Notes: generated by a model not told the origin, from the sequence alone. DNA of 64,000 nucleotides from Tolypothrix sp. NIES-4075 (GCF_002218085.1 NZ_BDUC01000001.1:186001-250000); one strand, 5' to 3'; shown: positions 53,069 through 62,148, counted from the first letter of the stretch. A program made the numbers and translations.

Positions 53069-54538
53069 ATGCTTACTCAAGAAAAACAACAACGCAACTG
53101 GAAACCGATTATTAAGCAATTTGAGGCTGTACTTGGCAAAAATGGGGTAGTACAGCGTCGAGAAGAACTGATTACTTATGAGTGTGATGGTTTGACTAGT
53201 TATCGTCAACGTCCAGCGGTGGTAGTTTTGCCAAGAACTACAGAACAAGTTGCCCAAGTCGTGAAGATATGCGATCGCTATTCTATCCCCTTTATCGCCC
53301 GTGGCTCTGGCACCGGTTTATCTGGTGGTGCTTTGCCAATTGAAGATTGTGTTTTAATTGTAACTTCTTTAATGCGGCAAATACTCAGCGTAGATTTAGA
53401 TAATCAGCGCGTAGTCGTTCAGCCTGGGGTAATTAACAATTGGGTCACACAAACTGTATGTGGTGCTGGATTTTACTACGCTCCCGATCCTTCGAGTCAA
53501 ATTATTTGCTCAATTGGTGGCAATGTCGCAGAAAATTCTGGGGGAGTGCATTGCTTGAAATACGGTGTCACGACCAACCACGTTTTAGGATTGAAAATTG
53601 TCACGCCTGATGGTTCAATTGTCGATATCGGGGGACAAATTCCAGAAATGCCTGGTTATGATTTAACAGGTATATTTGTTGGTTCCGAAGGCACTTTAGG
53701 AATTGCTACAGAAATTACTTTGCGAATTCTCAAAAGCGCAGAATCAATTTGCGTCCTTCTAGCAGATTTTACCACAGTTGAAGCCGCAGCGGAAAGTGTT
53801 TCTGACATCATCAGCGCGGGCATTATTCCCGGTGGGATGGAAATGATGGATAATATCAGCATCAATGCTGTGGAAGATGTTGTGGCTACTAATTGTTATC
53901 CCCGCGATGCTACGGCAATTTTGTTAGTAGAAATCGACGGTTTAGAAGTGGAAGTTACAGCAAATAAACAGCGCGTTGCGGAAATTTGTCTCAAGAATGG
54001 TGCGCGTAACATTACATCTGCTAGTGACTTAGAAACGCGATTAAAATTGTGGAAAGGACGCAAAGCCGCTTTTGCCGCTGCTGGACATTTAAGTCCTGAC
54101 TATTATGTTCAAGATGGCGTAATTCCCCGCACGCAATTACCTTACGTCTTGCAAGAAATTGAGGCGTTAAGTCAAAAATTTGGTTATCAAATTGCGAATG
54201 TATTTCACGCTGGAGATGGCAATCTTCACCCGCTGATTTTATTTGATAATTCCGTCGAGGGAGCATTAGAAAAGGTGGAAGAAGTCGGCGGAGAAATTCT
54301 TAAACTTTGTGTGAAAGTAGGTGGAAGTATTTCTGGTGAACATGGCATTGGTGCAGATAAAAAATGTTATATGCCAGATATGTTTAGCGAAATCGATTTA
54401 GAAACTATGCAATGGGTTCGGCAAGTTTTTAATCCTCAAGGTTTAGCAAATCCTGGAAAGATTTTTCCTACCCCGCGTACTTGTGGAGAAGCTGCTTCTG
54501 CAAGTAAGCAGCAGTTTGAAGGTGTAGAACGCTTTTAA
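53069..54538 (+). CDS. glcD: GlcD-type FAD-linked glycolate oxidase/dehydrogenase subunit
   Basis: 489 residues from ATG 53069 (MLTQEKQQRNWKPIIKQFE); a reading from 53003 adds 22 unconserved residues. FAD_binding_4 domain about 35-220 with PFIARGSGTGLSGGALP and NVAENSGGVHCLKYGVTTNHVLGL; FAD-oxidase C domain with VFHAGDGNLHPLILFD (metal/substrate histidines) and SGEHGIGADK. Glycolate dehydrogenase of cyanobacterial photorespiration usually needs GlcE and GlcF, neither of which is nearby. D-lactate dehydrogenase is the alternative. Confidence 0.9.
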   Translation: MLTQEKQQRNWKPIIKQFEAVLGKNGVVQRREELITYECDGLTSYRQRPAVVVLPRTTEQVAQVVKICDRYSIPFIARGSGTGLSGGALPIEDCVLIVTSLMRQILSVDLDNQRVVVQPGVINNWVTQTVCGAGFYYAPDPSSQIICSIGGNVAENSGGVHCLKYGVTTNHVLGLKIVTPDGSIVDIGGQIPEMPGYDLTGIFVGSEGTLGIATEITLRILKSAESICVLLADFTTVEAAAESVSDIISAGIIPGGMEMMDNISINAVEDVVATNCYPRDATAILLVEIDGLEVEVTANKQRVAEICLKNGARNITSASDLETRLKLWKGRKAAFAAAGHLSPDYYVQDGVIPRTQLPYVLQEIEALSQKFGYQIANVFHAGDGNLHPLILFDNSVEGALEKVEEVGGEILKLCVKVGGSISGEHGIGADKKCYMPDMFSEIDLETMQWVRQVFNPQGLANPGKIFPTPRTCGEAASASKQQFEGVERF

Positions 54539-54891
54539 ATTTCGCGTCTTGGCGTAATACAATACAGATATCGTAGGGTGCGTTATAACGTAGTTTAACG
54601 CACCATTAATGGTTTAAGGTATCGTATTTTCGGCGGTAACACATTCTCTTAGTGGTTTTATTAAAAAAGGCTTTTCGGAAGGAAACGAACCGCACCAGAC
54701 GCAGAGAACACAGAGGAAGAGTAAAAAAAGAGTTTGACGTTTTCATTTATTAGAAAACTATCGTTTAAATGTATTTTTAATTACAGATAATTTTGTTTTT
54801 TTTACTTTACAAAAAAACTGATAAAAATCCGGATTTAGAAGATTTTAGTTTGTAGTTTACAATAGCCGAGAACTGTTAGTCAAAGCCACAA
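54539..54891. other. Spacer with GGTGCGTTA palindrome and MITE-like fragment
   Basis: GGTGCGTTA (54577-54585) and TAACGCACC (54596-54604) form a hairpin, a common dispersed cyanobacterial repeat. At 54680-54710 AACGAACCGCACC...CGCAGAG resembles interior sequence of the AGGACTTACGCA MITEs. No ORF. Confidence 0.6.
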
Positions 54892-56121
54892 ATGAATCGC
54901 TTTGCTCGTCGTTGCCTCTTTTACTTGTTATATTTAGGATTAATAGTCAATTTAACAGTATTTTCGTTACCTTATTTACCTGTTAATACTCAAAGTATAA
55001 ATTCACCAGAAATAGCAGAAATTCGTGGGGTTTGGCTGACTAATGTGGCAAGTGGTGTGCTATTTGTTCCTTGGGGTATGAATCGCGCTTTAAATCAACT
55101 TTCAAGGCTCAATTTTAATACGATTTATCCTGTAGTTTGGAATCGAGGATATACTTTTTATAAAAGTATTGTTGCTAAACAAATTACAGGCTCAGATTCT
55201 CAACCTTTGCTGAAATTCATGCACGGGGGACGAGATGTTTTAACAACCTTAGTCAAGCTTTCTCAAGCTAAAAATTTGAGTGTGATTCCTTGGTTTGAAT
55301 ATGGGTTGATGATACCCCATAATTCACAATTGGCAAAAAGTTATCCAAACTGGTTGACAATTGGGCAATCGGGTATTAAATCTATTCAAGAAACTCCTCC
55401 AGAAGAAATCAACAATGGTGTAAATAAGGTGGCTTGGCTGAATCCTCTCCATCCGCAAGTTCAAGAGTTTATTAAAGCGTTAATTTTGGAAATTGTTAGT
55501 AATTACAATGTCGATGGCATTCAGCTTGATGACCACTTTGCGATGCCTGTACAGTTCGGTTATGATGCTTTCACTGTCAAAGTTTATCAACAAGAACATC
55601 AAGGTAAAAGTCCCCCTACAGATTGTTTTAACTCAGAATGGATGCGTTGGCGAGCGGATAAAATTACAGATTTTATGGCGGAAATTTATCAAGCTGTCAA
55701 AGCAGTTAAACCGAATGCGAAAATGTCTTTATCGCCGAATTCTCAAGCTTTTGCTTATAAATATTACTTGCAAGATTGGGAAAGCTGGGTAAAAAAAGGT
55801 TTGGTGGATGAGTTGATTTTGCAGGTATATCGAGACGATCCAGACAGTTTTATGGCGGAAATCAGCGCACCAGCGGTACAATTTGCGCTGAGTCAAATAC
55901 CTGTAGTCATCGGGATATCAACAGGTACTTTACGCGATTCTGTGGAAATTGCCCAAATTAAAGAACAAGTGAGAATGGTACGCGATCGCCATTTTGATGG
56001 TATCTCTTTTTTCTACTGGGAAAGTTTATGGGGTTACATCGCACCCGAATCCCCCAAACAACGGCGTCAGGGTTTTAGTGAGATTTTCAACGCCACAGCT
56101 AAGAAATCATTGCTGCCTTAA
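54892..56121 (+). CDS. Secreted GHL10/DUF187 glycoside hydrolase-like protein
   Basis: 409 residues. Signal anchor about 9-30. From residue 43 the (beta/alpha)8-type domain: IRGVWLTNVASGVLF, ALNQLSRLNFNTIYPVVWNRGYTFYKS, WFEYGLMIP, NVDGIQLDDHFAMP (candidate acid residues D-D) and ILQVYRDD. The family (PF02638) includes cell-wall or exopolysaccharide-acting hydrolases; substrate unknown. Followed 5 bp later by a membrane protein gene, so a two-gene operon is likely. Confidence 0.88.
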   Translation: MNRFARRCLFYLLYLGLIVNLTVFSLPYLPVNTQSINSPEIAEIRGVWLTNVASGVLFVPWGMNRALNQLSRLNFNTIYPVVWNRGYTFYKSIVAKQITGSDSQPLLKFMHGGRDVLTTLVKLSQAKNLSVIPWFEYGLMIPHNSQLAKSYPNWLTIGQSGIKSIQETPPEEINNGVNKVAWLNPLHPQVQEFIKALILEIVSNYNVDGIQLDDHFAMPVQFGYDAFTVKVYQQEHQGKSPPTDCFNSEWMRWRADKITDFMAEIYQAVKAVKPNAKMSLSPNSQAFAYKYYLQDWESWVKKGLVDELILQVYRDDPDSFMAEISAPAVQFALSQIPVVIGISTGTLRDSVEIAQIKEQVRMVRDRHFDGISFFYWESLWGYIAPESPKQRRQGFSEIFNATAKKSLLP

Positions 56122-56126
56122 AAATA

Positions 56127-56696
56127 ATGGTACCAAAACCTGTAAAATCTAAACTAGGGTTCACTTTGCTGTGGACTGTAACTACTGTTAGCGGCTTTCT
56201 CCTCAGTTTGCTTTTTGTTGAAATTGGCGAAAAGGCTGATGTGGGAATTTTACAAGCTGCTATCGGTTCATGTGCGATCGCAGTTCCTCAAAGTTTCATT
56301 CTAAGAATTCGCATCTTCTCAAAGATGTGGGTGTTATCAACTGTTTTCGGTTGGATTGTCATCACGGCTATCAGTGTTGGTGCTATGGGTTGGATCGTCT
56401 CTACGAGTCAATTTTTACCCTTTCGAGTCGTTTATGGCTCAGTTTATGCCGCAATTGGCGGTTTTGTTATCGGATTCTTTCAATGGTTGGCGATTTCTCC
56501 GTCTGTTCCCTCGGCTTGGCGATGGATATTTATTAGTTCTTTCAGTTGGGCGATCGCTATACCTGTAGGTTCTATCTTTGGTATGCTTTTGTACCGTCTA
56601 TCACGGGTATTTTTAGGCGAAATTGTCGGTTTAGCTATTAGTTGGCTTTTAGTTGCTATTATTACAGGTATCAATGCTGACAAAATTTTTAGGTAA
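56127..56696 (+). CDS. Polytopic membrane protein, hypothetical
   Basis: 189 residues, five or six hydrophobic helices with small spacing (about 10-30, 38-56, 65-90, 105-122, 133-155, 163-182). No recognised catalytic motif. It resembles the Gly-rich multi-helix proteins of cyanobacteria that are annotated only as hypothetical. Starts 5 bp after the glycosidase-like gene; probably cotranscribed. Confidence 0.65.
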   Translation: MVPKPVKSKLGFTLLWTVTTVSGFLLSLLFVEIGEKADVGILQAAIGSCAIAVPQSFILRIRIFSKMWVLSTVFGWIVITAISVGAMGWIVSTSQFLPFRVVYGSVYAAIGGFVIGFFQWLAISPSVPSAWRWIFISSFSWAIAIPVGSIFGMLLYRLSRVFLGEIVGLAISWLLVAIITGINADKIFR

Positions 56697-57021
56697 GTCT
56701 GAAGCTCAATAAATTGTAAAGAATTATAAAAATATTATTGATTGATAATTAAGTCTATGCAAAGATTTGAAAAAAGTATTAAAAATAACATTTACTAAAT
56801 TTACCTGAACCTGCAAATACATTTTCGTCTTTAAAAAGCAGGATTTTTTCAACTGATACCAATTAGGCTTCAAAGCTTGGCACAAAAAGTCGAGAAAGAT
56901 ATAAACATCGCTTTCGTCAACGCGCTCGAATACATTGTTTGCCAGGGAGTGAAGAATTTATCTAAATATTATATATATAACACGCTGTGAGTTGAAGAAA
57001 GCAAAACTAGACAAAGATCGC
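56697..57021. other. AT-rich promoter region of the PAS/GAF kinase
   Basis: No ORF. An in-frame TTG at 56992 could start the kinase 10 codons earlier. Confidence 0.5.
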
Positions 57022-59223
57022 ATGAATATTAATCCATTGGAATCAACCGCAGAGTTGATACAAGCATCACCATCGGGTGCGATCGCACACACAGAAGAAA
57101 GTACTAGCGAGCAGCTTCTACTAAGCATGTATGATTCTATTGAAGCATCAATCTTTGTAGTAGATGTTTTAGAAAATGGGGATTTTCGGTATGTCGGGTT
57201 AAATCCAACTCACTCTAGATGGACTGGTATTCGTAAAGATGATTTGAGAGGGAAAACACCAGAAGAAATTCTCTCCCCAGTCGATGCGGCAAACGTCCGT
57301 CAGCATTATAGTGAGTGCGTGCGATGCAGCAAAACTATTTGCTACGAACAATGCTTGCAATTCCAGGGAATTCCTAGTTGGTGGAAAACAACGCTAACAC
57401 CATTGCTAAATAGTAATTCCCGGATTTATCGATTAATTGGTACTAGTAAGAATATTACCGCTATCAAACAAGCAGAAGCAGGGGGAATTGACGCACAGCG
57501 AGAGGAAGTTTTAGAAGCGATCGCTAAAAAAATTCACTCTGGTGTAGAATTACAGATAATTATTAATCAAACAGTTAAGAAAATTCGCTTTTTTTTAGAG
57601 AGCGATCGCGTCATCATTTATCGCTTCCAAGTCGATTGGAGTGGGGTTATAATTGCCGAATCAACTGTTGTTCCTGGTACTTCTCTTCTAGGAACAAACA
57701 TCAAAGATGCCTGTTTTAGTGAAAAATATATAGAACGTTACAAACGTGGTGGAATTCAAGTTTTAGAAGATATTTACGCGGCTGGTTTGCATCCTTGTCA
57801 AATTGACTTACTTGCCTCTTTCCAGGTAAAAGCCAACGTCGTCGTGCCGATTTTATTAAAGCAGGATTTGTGGGGCTTACTGATTGTCCATCATTGCCGA
57901 TCGCCACGTCAATGGCAACAGACAGAAATTGATTTGCTCAAACAAATAGCTACTCAATTAGGAATTGCCGTACAGCAAACAGAACTTAAGCAACAAATAG
58001 AAAATCTCAAAGCACAGTTTAACTCGCAGATGCAGTTAATTTTCAACTATGAAGCAGTTGTGCGCCGAATTACCGAAAAAATCCGCGACAGTTTAGATGA
58101 AACACAGCTTTTGCAAACAGTAACTCAGGAACTAGCAAAAGTGCTGAAAGTTGATTCTTGTCAAATTGAATTTTATAACAATTGCTGTAATGTGGCAACA
58201 GTTGCCTATGAATATACTACTAGTAAATTTCCCTGCCAGGAATCAAGCAGACAGATTGCAGACTTTCCAGAAATTTATCAGAAATTGTTGCAAAAAGAGC
58301 CTTTACAATTTGTCCAAGTTGTGGGTGTGAATCCTCAAGCTGTAATGACATTAGCTTGTCCAATATTCGACGCGCAAAGGATTTTAGGAAATCTCTGGCT
58401 GACAAGACAAACTCAAGAAGCTTTTGCAGAATTTGAAATTCAACTAGTACAGCAAATAGCCAACGAATGCGCGATCGCCATTTGTCAAGCGCGACTTTAC
58501 AAAGCTGCACAAGCACAAGTTAAAGAACTAGAAAAACTCAAACATCTGAAAAAGGACTTTTTGCGAACCCTTTCTCATGAATTGCGAACCCCCATAACCA
58601 GCATCAGTCTTGCAGCTCAAACATTAGAAAGTGTTCTCCAGCAAGAAGGAGTATTAGAAATAGAATTAGTTCCGCAACTGTTCGGGATACTTCAAAACGA
58701 ATGTGAACGAGAAAGCAAATTAATTAACGATCTACTTACATTAACATACCTCGAAGCTGACATTGAGCCAATGACTTTAATAGCCATTGACTTACAAACC
58801 TGGCTTCCTTCTATTGTCGAGCCTTTTCGAGAACGTATTTACTGCCAGCAGCAACAATTAAGTTTAAGTATTGCTAAAGAACTGCCATCTTTACAAGTAG
58901 ATATCACAGATTTGGAGCGTGCGATCGTAGAATTGTTAAATAATGCTTGCAAATATACTCCTGGTGGTGAAGCGATCGCAGTTTCAGCTTACTTGAAAGC
59001 AGACACAGTATGTCTTAGCGTTAGCAACACCGGCGTTGAGATACCCTCAGATGAACTTTCACGCATCTTCGATCCGTTTTACCGCATTCCCAAAAATGAC
59101 CCCTGGAAATACGGTGGAACTGGATTAGGATTAGCATTAGTGAAGAAAATGGTCAAACATTTAAAAGCCACAATTTATGTAGAGAGTGCTGACAATAAAA
59201 CCACCTTCACCATCCAATTTTAG
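57022..59223 (+). CDS. PAS-GAF-GAF hybrid sensor histidine kinase
   Basis: 733 residues. PAS about 35-150 (GDFRYVGLNPTHSRWTGI, RGKTPEEIL); phytochrome-type GAF about 165-325 (DRVIIYRFQVDWSGVIIAEST, a wording typical of cyanobacteriochrome-like GAFs); second GAF about 345-490; HisKA with His519 in LSHELRTPITS; HATPase with LLNNACKYTPGG, SNTGVEIPSDEL and GGTGLGLALVKKM. The first GAF reads HPCQIDLLASFQVKANVVVPI around the usual chromophore region; Cys is present in the HPCQ motif but not as the canonical DxCF or CH(R/L), so a bilin is uncertain. No response regulator adjacent. Soluble. Confidence 0.92.
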   Translation: MNINPLESTAELIQASPSGAIAHTEESTSEQLLLSMYDSIEASIFVVDVLENGDFRYVGLNPTHSRWTGIRKDDLRGKTPEEILSPVDAANVRQHYSECVRCSKTICYEQCLQFQGIPSWWKTTLTPLLNSNSRIYRLIGTSKNITAIKQAEAGGIDAQREEVLEAIAKKIHSGVELQIIINQTVKKIRFFLESDRVIIYRFQVDWSGVIIAESTVVPGTSLLGTNIKDACFSEKYIERYKRGGIQVLEDIYAAGLHPCQIDLLASFQVKANVVVPILLKQDLWGLLIVHHCRSPRQWQQTEIDLLKQIATQLGIAVQQTELKQQIENLKAQFNSQMQLIFNYEAVVRRITEKIRDSLDETQLLQTVTQELAKVLKVDSCQIEFYNNCCNVATVAYEYTTSKFPCQESSRQIADFPEIYQKLLQKEPLQFVQVVGVNPQAVMTLACPIFDAQRILGNLWLTRQTQEAFAEFEIQLVQQIANECAIAICQARLYKAAQAQVKELEKLKHLKKDFLRTLSHELRTPITSISLAAQTLESVLQQEGVLEIELVPQLFGILQNECERESKLINDLLTLTYLEADIEPMTLIAIDLQTWLPSIVEPFRERIYCQQQQLSLSIAKELPSLQVDITDLERAIVELLNNACKYTPGGEAIAVSAYLKADTVCLSVSNTGVEIPSDELSRIFDPFYRIPKNDPWKYGGTGLGLALVKKMVKHLKATIYVESADNKTTFTIQF

Positions 59224-59318
59224 CCTAACTCGTTTTTAGTACTTTGCCAAATTAATTTTGATGTTCCTCGCAAATGCTGGCATATGCTTGAGAAGTATGC
59301 TATAATAGAAGACTATGC

Positions 59319-59390
59319 GGGTGACTAGCTCAATGGTAGAGCATCAGACTCTTAATCTGCTGGTTCTGGGTTCGAGTCCCAGGTCACCCA
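59319..59390 (+). tRNA. tRNA-Lys(CUU)
   Basis: 72 nt cloverleaf: acceptor GGGTGAC/GTCACCC, D arm GCTC...GAGC, anticodon loop CTCTTAA giving CUU at 34-36, T arm CTGGG-TTCGAGT-CCCAG. 3' CCA is not encoded. Its 3' end lies 9 bp before the transposon terminus at 59399. Confidence 0.93.
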
Positions 59391-59398
59391 TTGAATAA

Positions 59399-59480
59399 TG
59401 TACATTAACAAATTGTTTGTCACTGTTAACAGATTAATGTCACATTTAACAGATTGATGTCACTGTTAACAGATTAATGT
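59399..59480. mobile_element. Tn7-like/CAST transposon end with TnsB-type repeats
   Basis: Starts with TGTACATTAACAAATTG and is followed by three exact-period 20-bp repeats (59418-59437, 59438-59457, 59458-59477) of the form TGTCACTGTTAACAGATTAA, then TGTC. Type V-K CAST ends known from Scytonema and Anabaena begin TGTACA and carry similar TGTCA/TTAACAGATTAATGTC repeats as TnsB sites. The position right after a tRNA gene is the standard home of these elements. Target duplication cannot be confirmed, since the opposite end is not in view. Confidence 0.78.
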
Positions 59481-59649
59481 CTACTTTGAGAAATGGACAA
59501 TTTAATCTATACCTACGATTTTACAACTGCATATTACCTATCATTAAAATGCATTGGGTTAAATCTCACATTTCCCAGATTGGTGTAAAAAATTCTGGTT
59601 TTGAAAGAACGGTAAAATCTTTATCCTGTAAGGCTTACAGCATAATAGA

Positions 59650-59986
59650 TCAGTTTATTTTGCGGGAATGGTAAGCAGCGATCACTAATTCTTTCGCTTT
59701 CTCCTGTGGGCTTGCTGTGATTGGTTGTTTTGACTCCTCAATCACAATTCCAACTTTAGCTGCCTGAGTCTGAATATTAGCAATCAGTCTGCCGTAACTC
59801 CATTGATGGACGCTAACTCGGTACTGTTTAGCATATTTTTTTTGAACTATTATTAAGTCTGATTTCTGTTCTGCCTTGGCTTGAATCTCGCTTTGAACTT
59901 GTTCTCGCATATCGTCTAATTTCGGTAAGACAATACTCTCAGCAGAATAAGCTTGGGCGATCGCTATAATTTCACCTATTTCCGCA
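59650..59986 (-). pseudogene. cas12k: cas12k, 3'-terminal fragment
   Basis: The minus strand reads, continuous to the TGA at 59650, about 110 residues: EIIAIAQAYSAESIVLPKL, then REQVQSEIQAKAEQKSD, KKYAKQYRVSVHQWSYGRLI, then AKVGIVIEESKQP and SPQEKAKELVIAAYHSRK. This is the C-terminal portion of Cas12k (C2c5) as I know it from type V-K CASTs, including the YAKQYR..VH.WSYGRLI block. About 530 N-terminal residues are gone; homology stops at an inverted-repeat junction near 59972-59985. TnpB is the more distant alternative, but the wording fits Cas12k. Cannot be functional. Confidence 0.8.
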
Positions 59987-60044
59987 AGGAGGCTCCCACT
60001 GAACCTGAAAGGTCAGTGGCCAGAGGAATTGCGGAAATAGGTGA
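59972..60044. repeat. Inverted-repeat junction between cas12k and cvkR remnants
   Basis: TCACCTATTTCCGC (59972-59985) and GCGGAAATAGGTGA (60031-60044) are perfect inverted repeats. Between them CCACTGAACC and GGTCAGTGG form an inner hairpin. This fold-back lies exactly where the divergent promoters and 5' ends of both genes are missing. Confidence 0.85.
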
Positions 60045-60360
60045 TACGGGGATAGGACGTAGTATTTATTACTCAAAAACCAATTTAGTAGAATTGGCAG
60101 CTATGGTATATTGGCTGTCTGTAGGTTTGAGTTTTGATATTGCTTGCGAAACCTTGAAAACGCTGAAAGACCAAGAACCAGAGTTATTTAGTTCTGGTAC
60201 AGGTAAACGCTTCATGTTGTTAGAAGCGCAGGAGCGATCGCTTTCTCTTGTAGCGTATGACCGAAAACAGGCGATCGCATCTTTAGATGAAGGTAAACCT
60301 GTGATTCCGGTGTGGCTAGACGTGATTTCTCAGCAGTTGATGAATAAGTTGGCAGGTTAA
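60025..60360 (+). pseudogene. MerR-like regulator of CvkR type, N-terminally truncated
   Basis: The frame gives GIGRSIYYSKTNLVELAAMVYWLSVGLSFDIACETLKTLKD..., about 110 residues. GRSIYYS...L..L....SVGLSFDIA is the wing and second-helix part of a MerR DNA-binding domain; the first HTH helices are absent. In Anabaena sp. PCC 7120 the MerR-type CvkR represses the CAST and is divergent to cas12k; the same order and orientation are seen here. The identification as CvkR rests on context plus that motif. Might be translated from an internal codon, but DNA binding should be lost. Confidence 0.62.
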
Positions 60361-60373
60361 TCTGACATAATTT

Positions 60374-60920
60374 TGAGGAACTGTAGCAGGGATACCGCAG
60401 AATTTAATACCCCAACTCATCACCAAAAAAAGTTTACTCTCTCAGCTTGCCTCAGAGGAATCATCTGGAAACTCTGACTCAGAACCAGCAACAAACATAT
60501 ATATTGAACGCCCACCGATTGAAGAAAAATGCTATAAAGCTATTTTGCAACCTGGTGCGCTGATTCGCATCAAAGCTCCGCAGAAGATGGGTAAAACATT
60601 GCTGTTAGAGAAACTACTCGACTATGCTAGGCAGCAGGGTTATCAAACAGCAAAATTAGATTTGAAGCTAGCTGATAGTTCTGCCATTGCTGACTTGAAG
60701 ACTTTCTTGCGTGGTGAAGTCCCGCGTCATTGAAAATTGGGAATCTCAAGACGAACCTGAGCATTTACGAACGATTCAAGCCAGAATTTTGAGGGATGAA
60801 CAAAGGGCTGGATATTTGCTGGAGTTGTATCAGCAAATCAGGTTGATGGAGGAGAAATCTGAGATTACAGCAGATGATACTTTAGAGCAAAGTCAATTAC
60901 AACTTTCATTATCGGACTGA
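60374..60920 (+). pseudogene. AAA-like ATPase gene, internally deleted
   Basis: First piece to 60733: YIERPPIEEKCYKAILQPGALIRIKAPQKMGKTLLLEKLL with P-loop-like APQKMGKT, the N-terminal ATPase of a cyanobacterial AAA-like family. Second piece in a different frame (about 60718-60905): VIENWESQDEPEHLRTIQARILRDEQRAGYLLELYQQI, its usual later segment. About 200 codons and the reading frame are lost between them. No start codon in the opening frame. Typical defence or signalling cargo gene, dead. Confidence 0.7.
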
Positions 60921-61228
60921 CGGCAACGCCTTCTCTGCAAACCTTTGGCTTTTTCGATCAGAACTTGGTGATGGAGTATTCCCACGAACGGGCTGTAGCG
61001 GATGGGGTGAATGTCGGGTATGAGGTTTATCGCATACGCACCCAGATTACAGAAGAGGGTAGCAATATCCAAGCAGGATTTTATATTGATAGACGCGATC
61101 GCCAAACTCGTGCGATACGTTGGCAGCAGTTGGATGAAGATTTAAGCTATGTGGGGAGGGAGTTGGATCGTTCTGTTGTGGCAATTGACCAAATTCGCAC
61201 GGTGATTCGCACCTTGAAACAGCGATTA
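60902..61228 (+). pseudogene. hsdR (type I restriction subunit), internal fragment
   Basis: About 109 residues: IIGLTATPSLQTFGFFDQNL (helicase motif III GLTATP), then YSHERAVADGVNVGYEVYRI, then QLDEDLSYVGRELDRSVVA and DQIRTVIRTLK. It is the centre of HsdR; the nuclease N-terminus and the remaining helicase motifs are missing. Joined to the AAA fragment on the left and abutting hsdM on the right. Confidence 0.85.
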
Positions 61229-61262
61229 TGTAGAACAGCTTACCTATTTGCTGTTCCTGAAG

Positions 61263-61982
61263 ATGGTTGATGAACAAGCCCAACTCCCCCCACCCTTGGG
61301 CAAACCTTCCACCATTCCTTCAGAATACGACTGGCAAGCATTGCGATCGCAAGATGGTGATGCTTTAGAAACTCAGTACCGCCACACGTTAGAAAACCTG
61401 GGTAAAGAAAAAGGACTATTGGGCGTTATCTTCCGTAAATCGCAAAACAAAATTCAAGACCCCGCCAAACTCAAGCGACTGATAGAACTCATCAACTCGG
61501 AAACTTGGATTGGTTTAGATATCGACGTAAAAGGCGAAATTTACGAAGGATTGCTGCAAAAGAACGCCGAAGATGTCAAAGGTGGCGCAGGACAGTATTT
61601 TACCCCAAGGGCATTAATTAAAGCTCTTGTCGAAGTCATGCAACCAAAACCCGGACAGCGTATCTGTGATCCTGCTTGCGGTACAGGTGGTTTTTTTCTG
61701 GTTGCTAATGATAACATTACCAAAAATTACAAACTCGATAAAGCCCAAAAACAATTCCTCAAAAATCAAACTTTCAAAGGCTTTGATGTCGCTGATGGTG
61801 TAGTCCGCCTCTGTGCGATGAATCTGTATTTACACGGTATTGCTGGTGATGAAAGTCCAGTGGAAGCCAAAGATAGCTTGATGGCAGATCCAGGCGATCG
61901 CTCAAATTTGTTCTCGCTCACTTTCAACTGTCCGGCGTTGGTTCTCCAAAGGTCGCAATTACCGCCGTCCAATGCCCTCTGA
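61263..61982 (+). pseudogene. hsdM (type I methyltransferase subunit), 3'-truncated
   Basis: From ATG 61263: MVDEQAQLPPPLGKPSTIPS ... GEIYEGLLQKNAEDVKGGAGQYFTPRALIKALVEV and the SAM motif ICDPACGTGGFFLVAN. HsdM homology ends at DPGDR (61902); the next catalytic block NPPF is absent. From the HIP1 octamer GCGATCGC at 61894-61901 the DNA continues as an HTH gene remnant in another frame. Nonfunctional. Confidence 0.88.
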
Positions 61983-62022
61983 CTTACGGCATTCCGTTCC
62001 CCTCGGTAAGTGTATGAATTAA
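61894..62022 (+). pseudogene. HTH protein remnant fused at a HIP1 site
   Basis: Frame from 61894: AIAQICSRSLSTVRRWFSKGR then NYRRPMPSDLRHSVPL, stop at 62020. It looks like the helix-turn-helix core of small cyanobacterial HTH proteins. It begins at the very octamer where hsdM ends. Recognition is by pattern, so moderate confidence. Confidence 0.45.
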
Positions 62023-62148
62023 AACTCCCTTACCCTTACCACCATAAGCTATATCCTCACCTCCTCCCTTTCCAGGGGGAAAAAGAGCCGTCAATGGCTC
62101 CGAAATCCCAATTTATCAAGCTTTTCTCGTCTGCTATCGCCAATATAC

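Noticed and set aside
59480..59650. tracrRNA and CRISPR array expected downstream of cas12k
   Set aside because: I looked for direct repeats and a GTTGAAAG-type repeat end and found none; 170 bp is also too short for the known V-K tracrRNA plus an array.
59477..59674. 65-codon plus-strand ORF after the transposon end
   Set aside because: Runs antisense into the cas12k 3' end; starts inside the end repeats.
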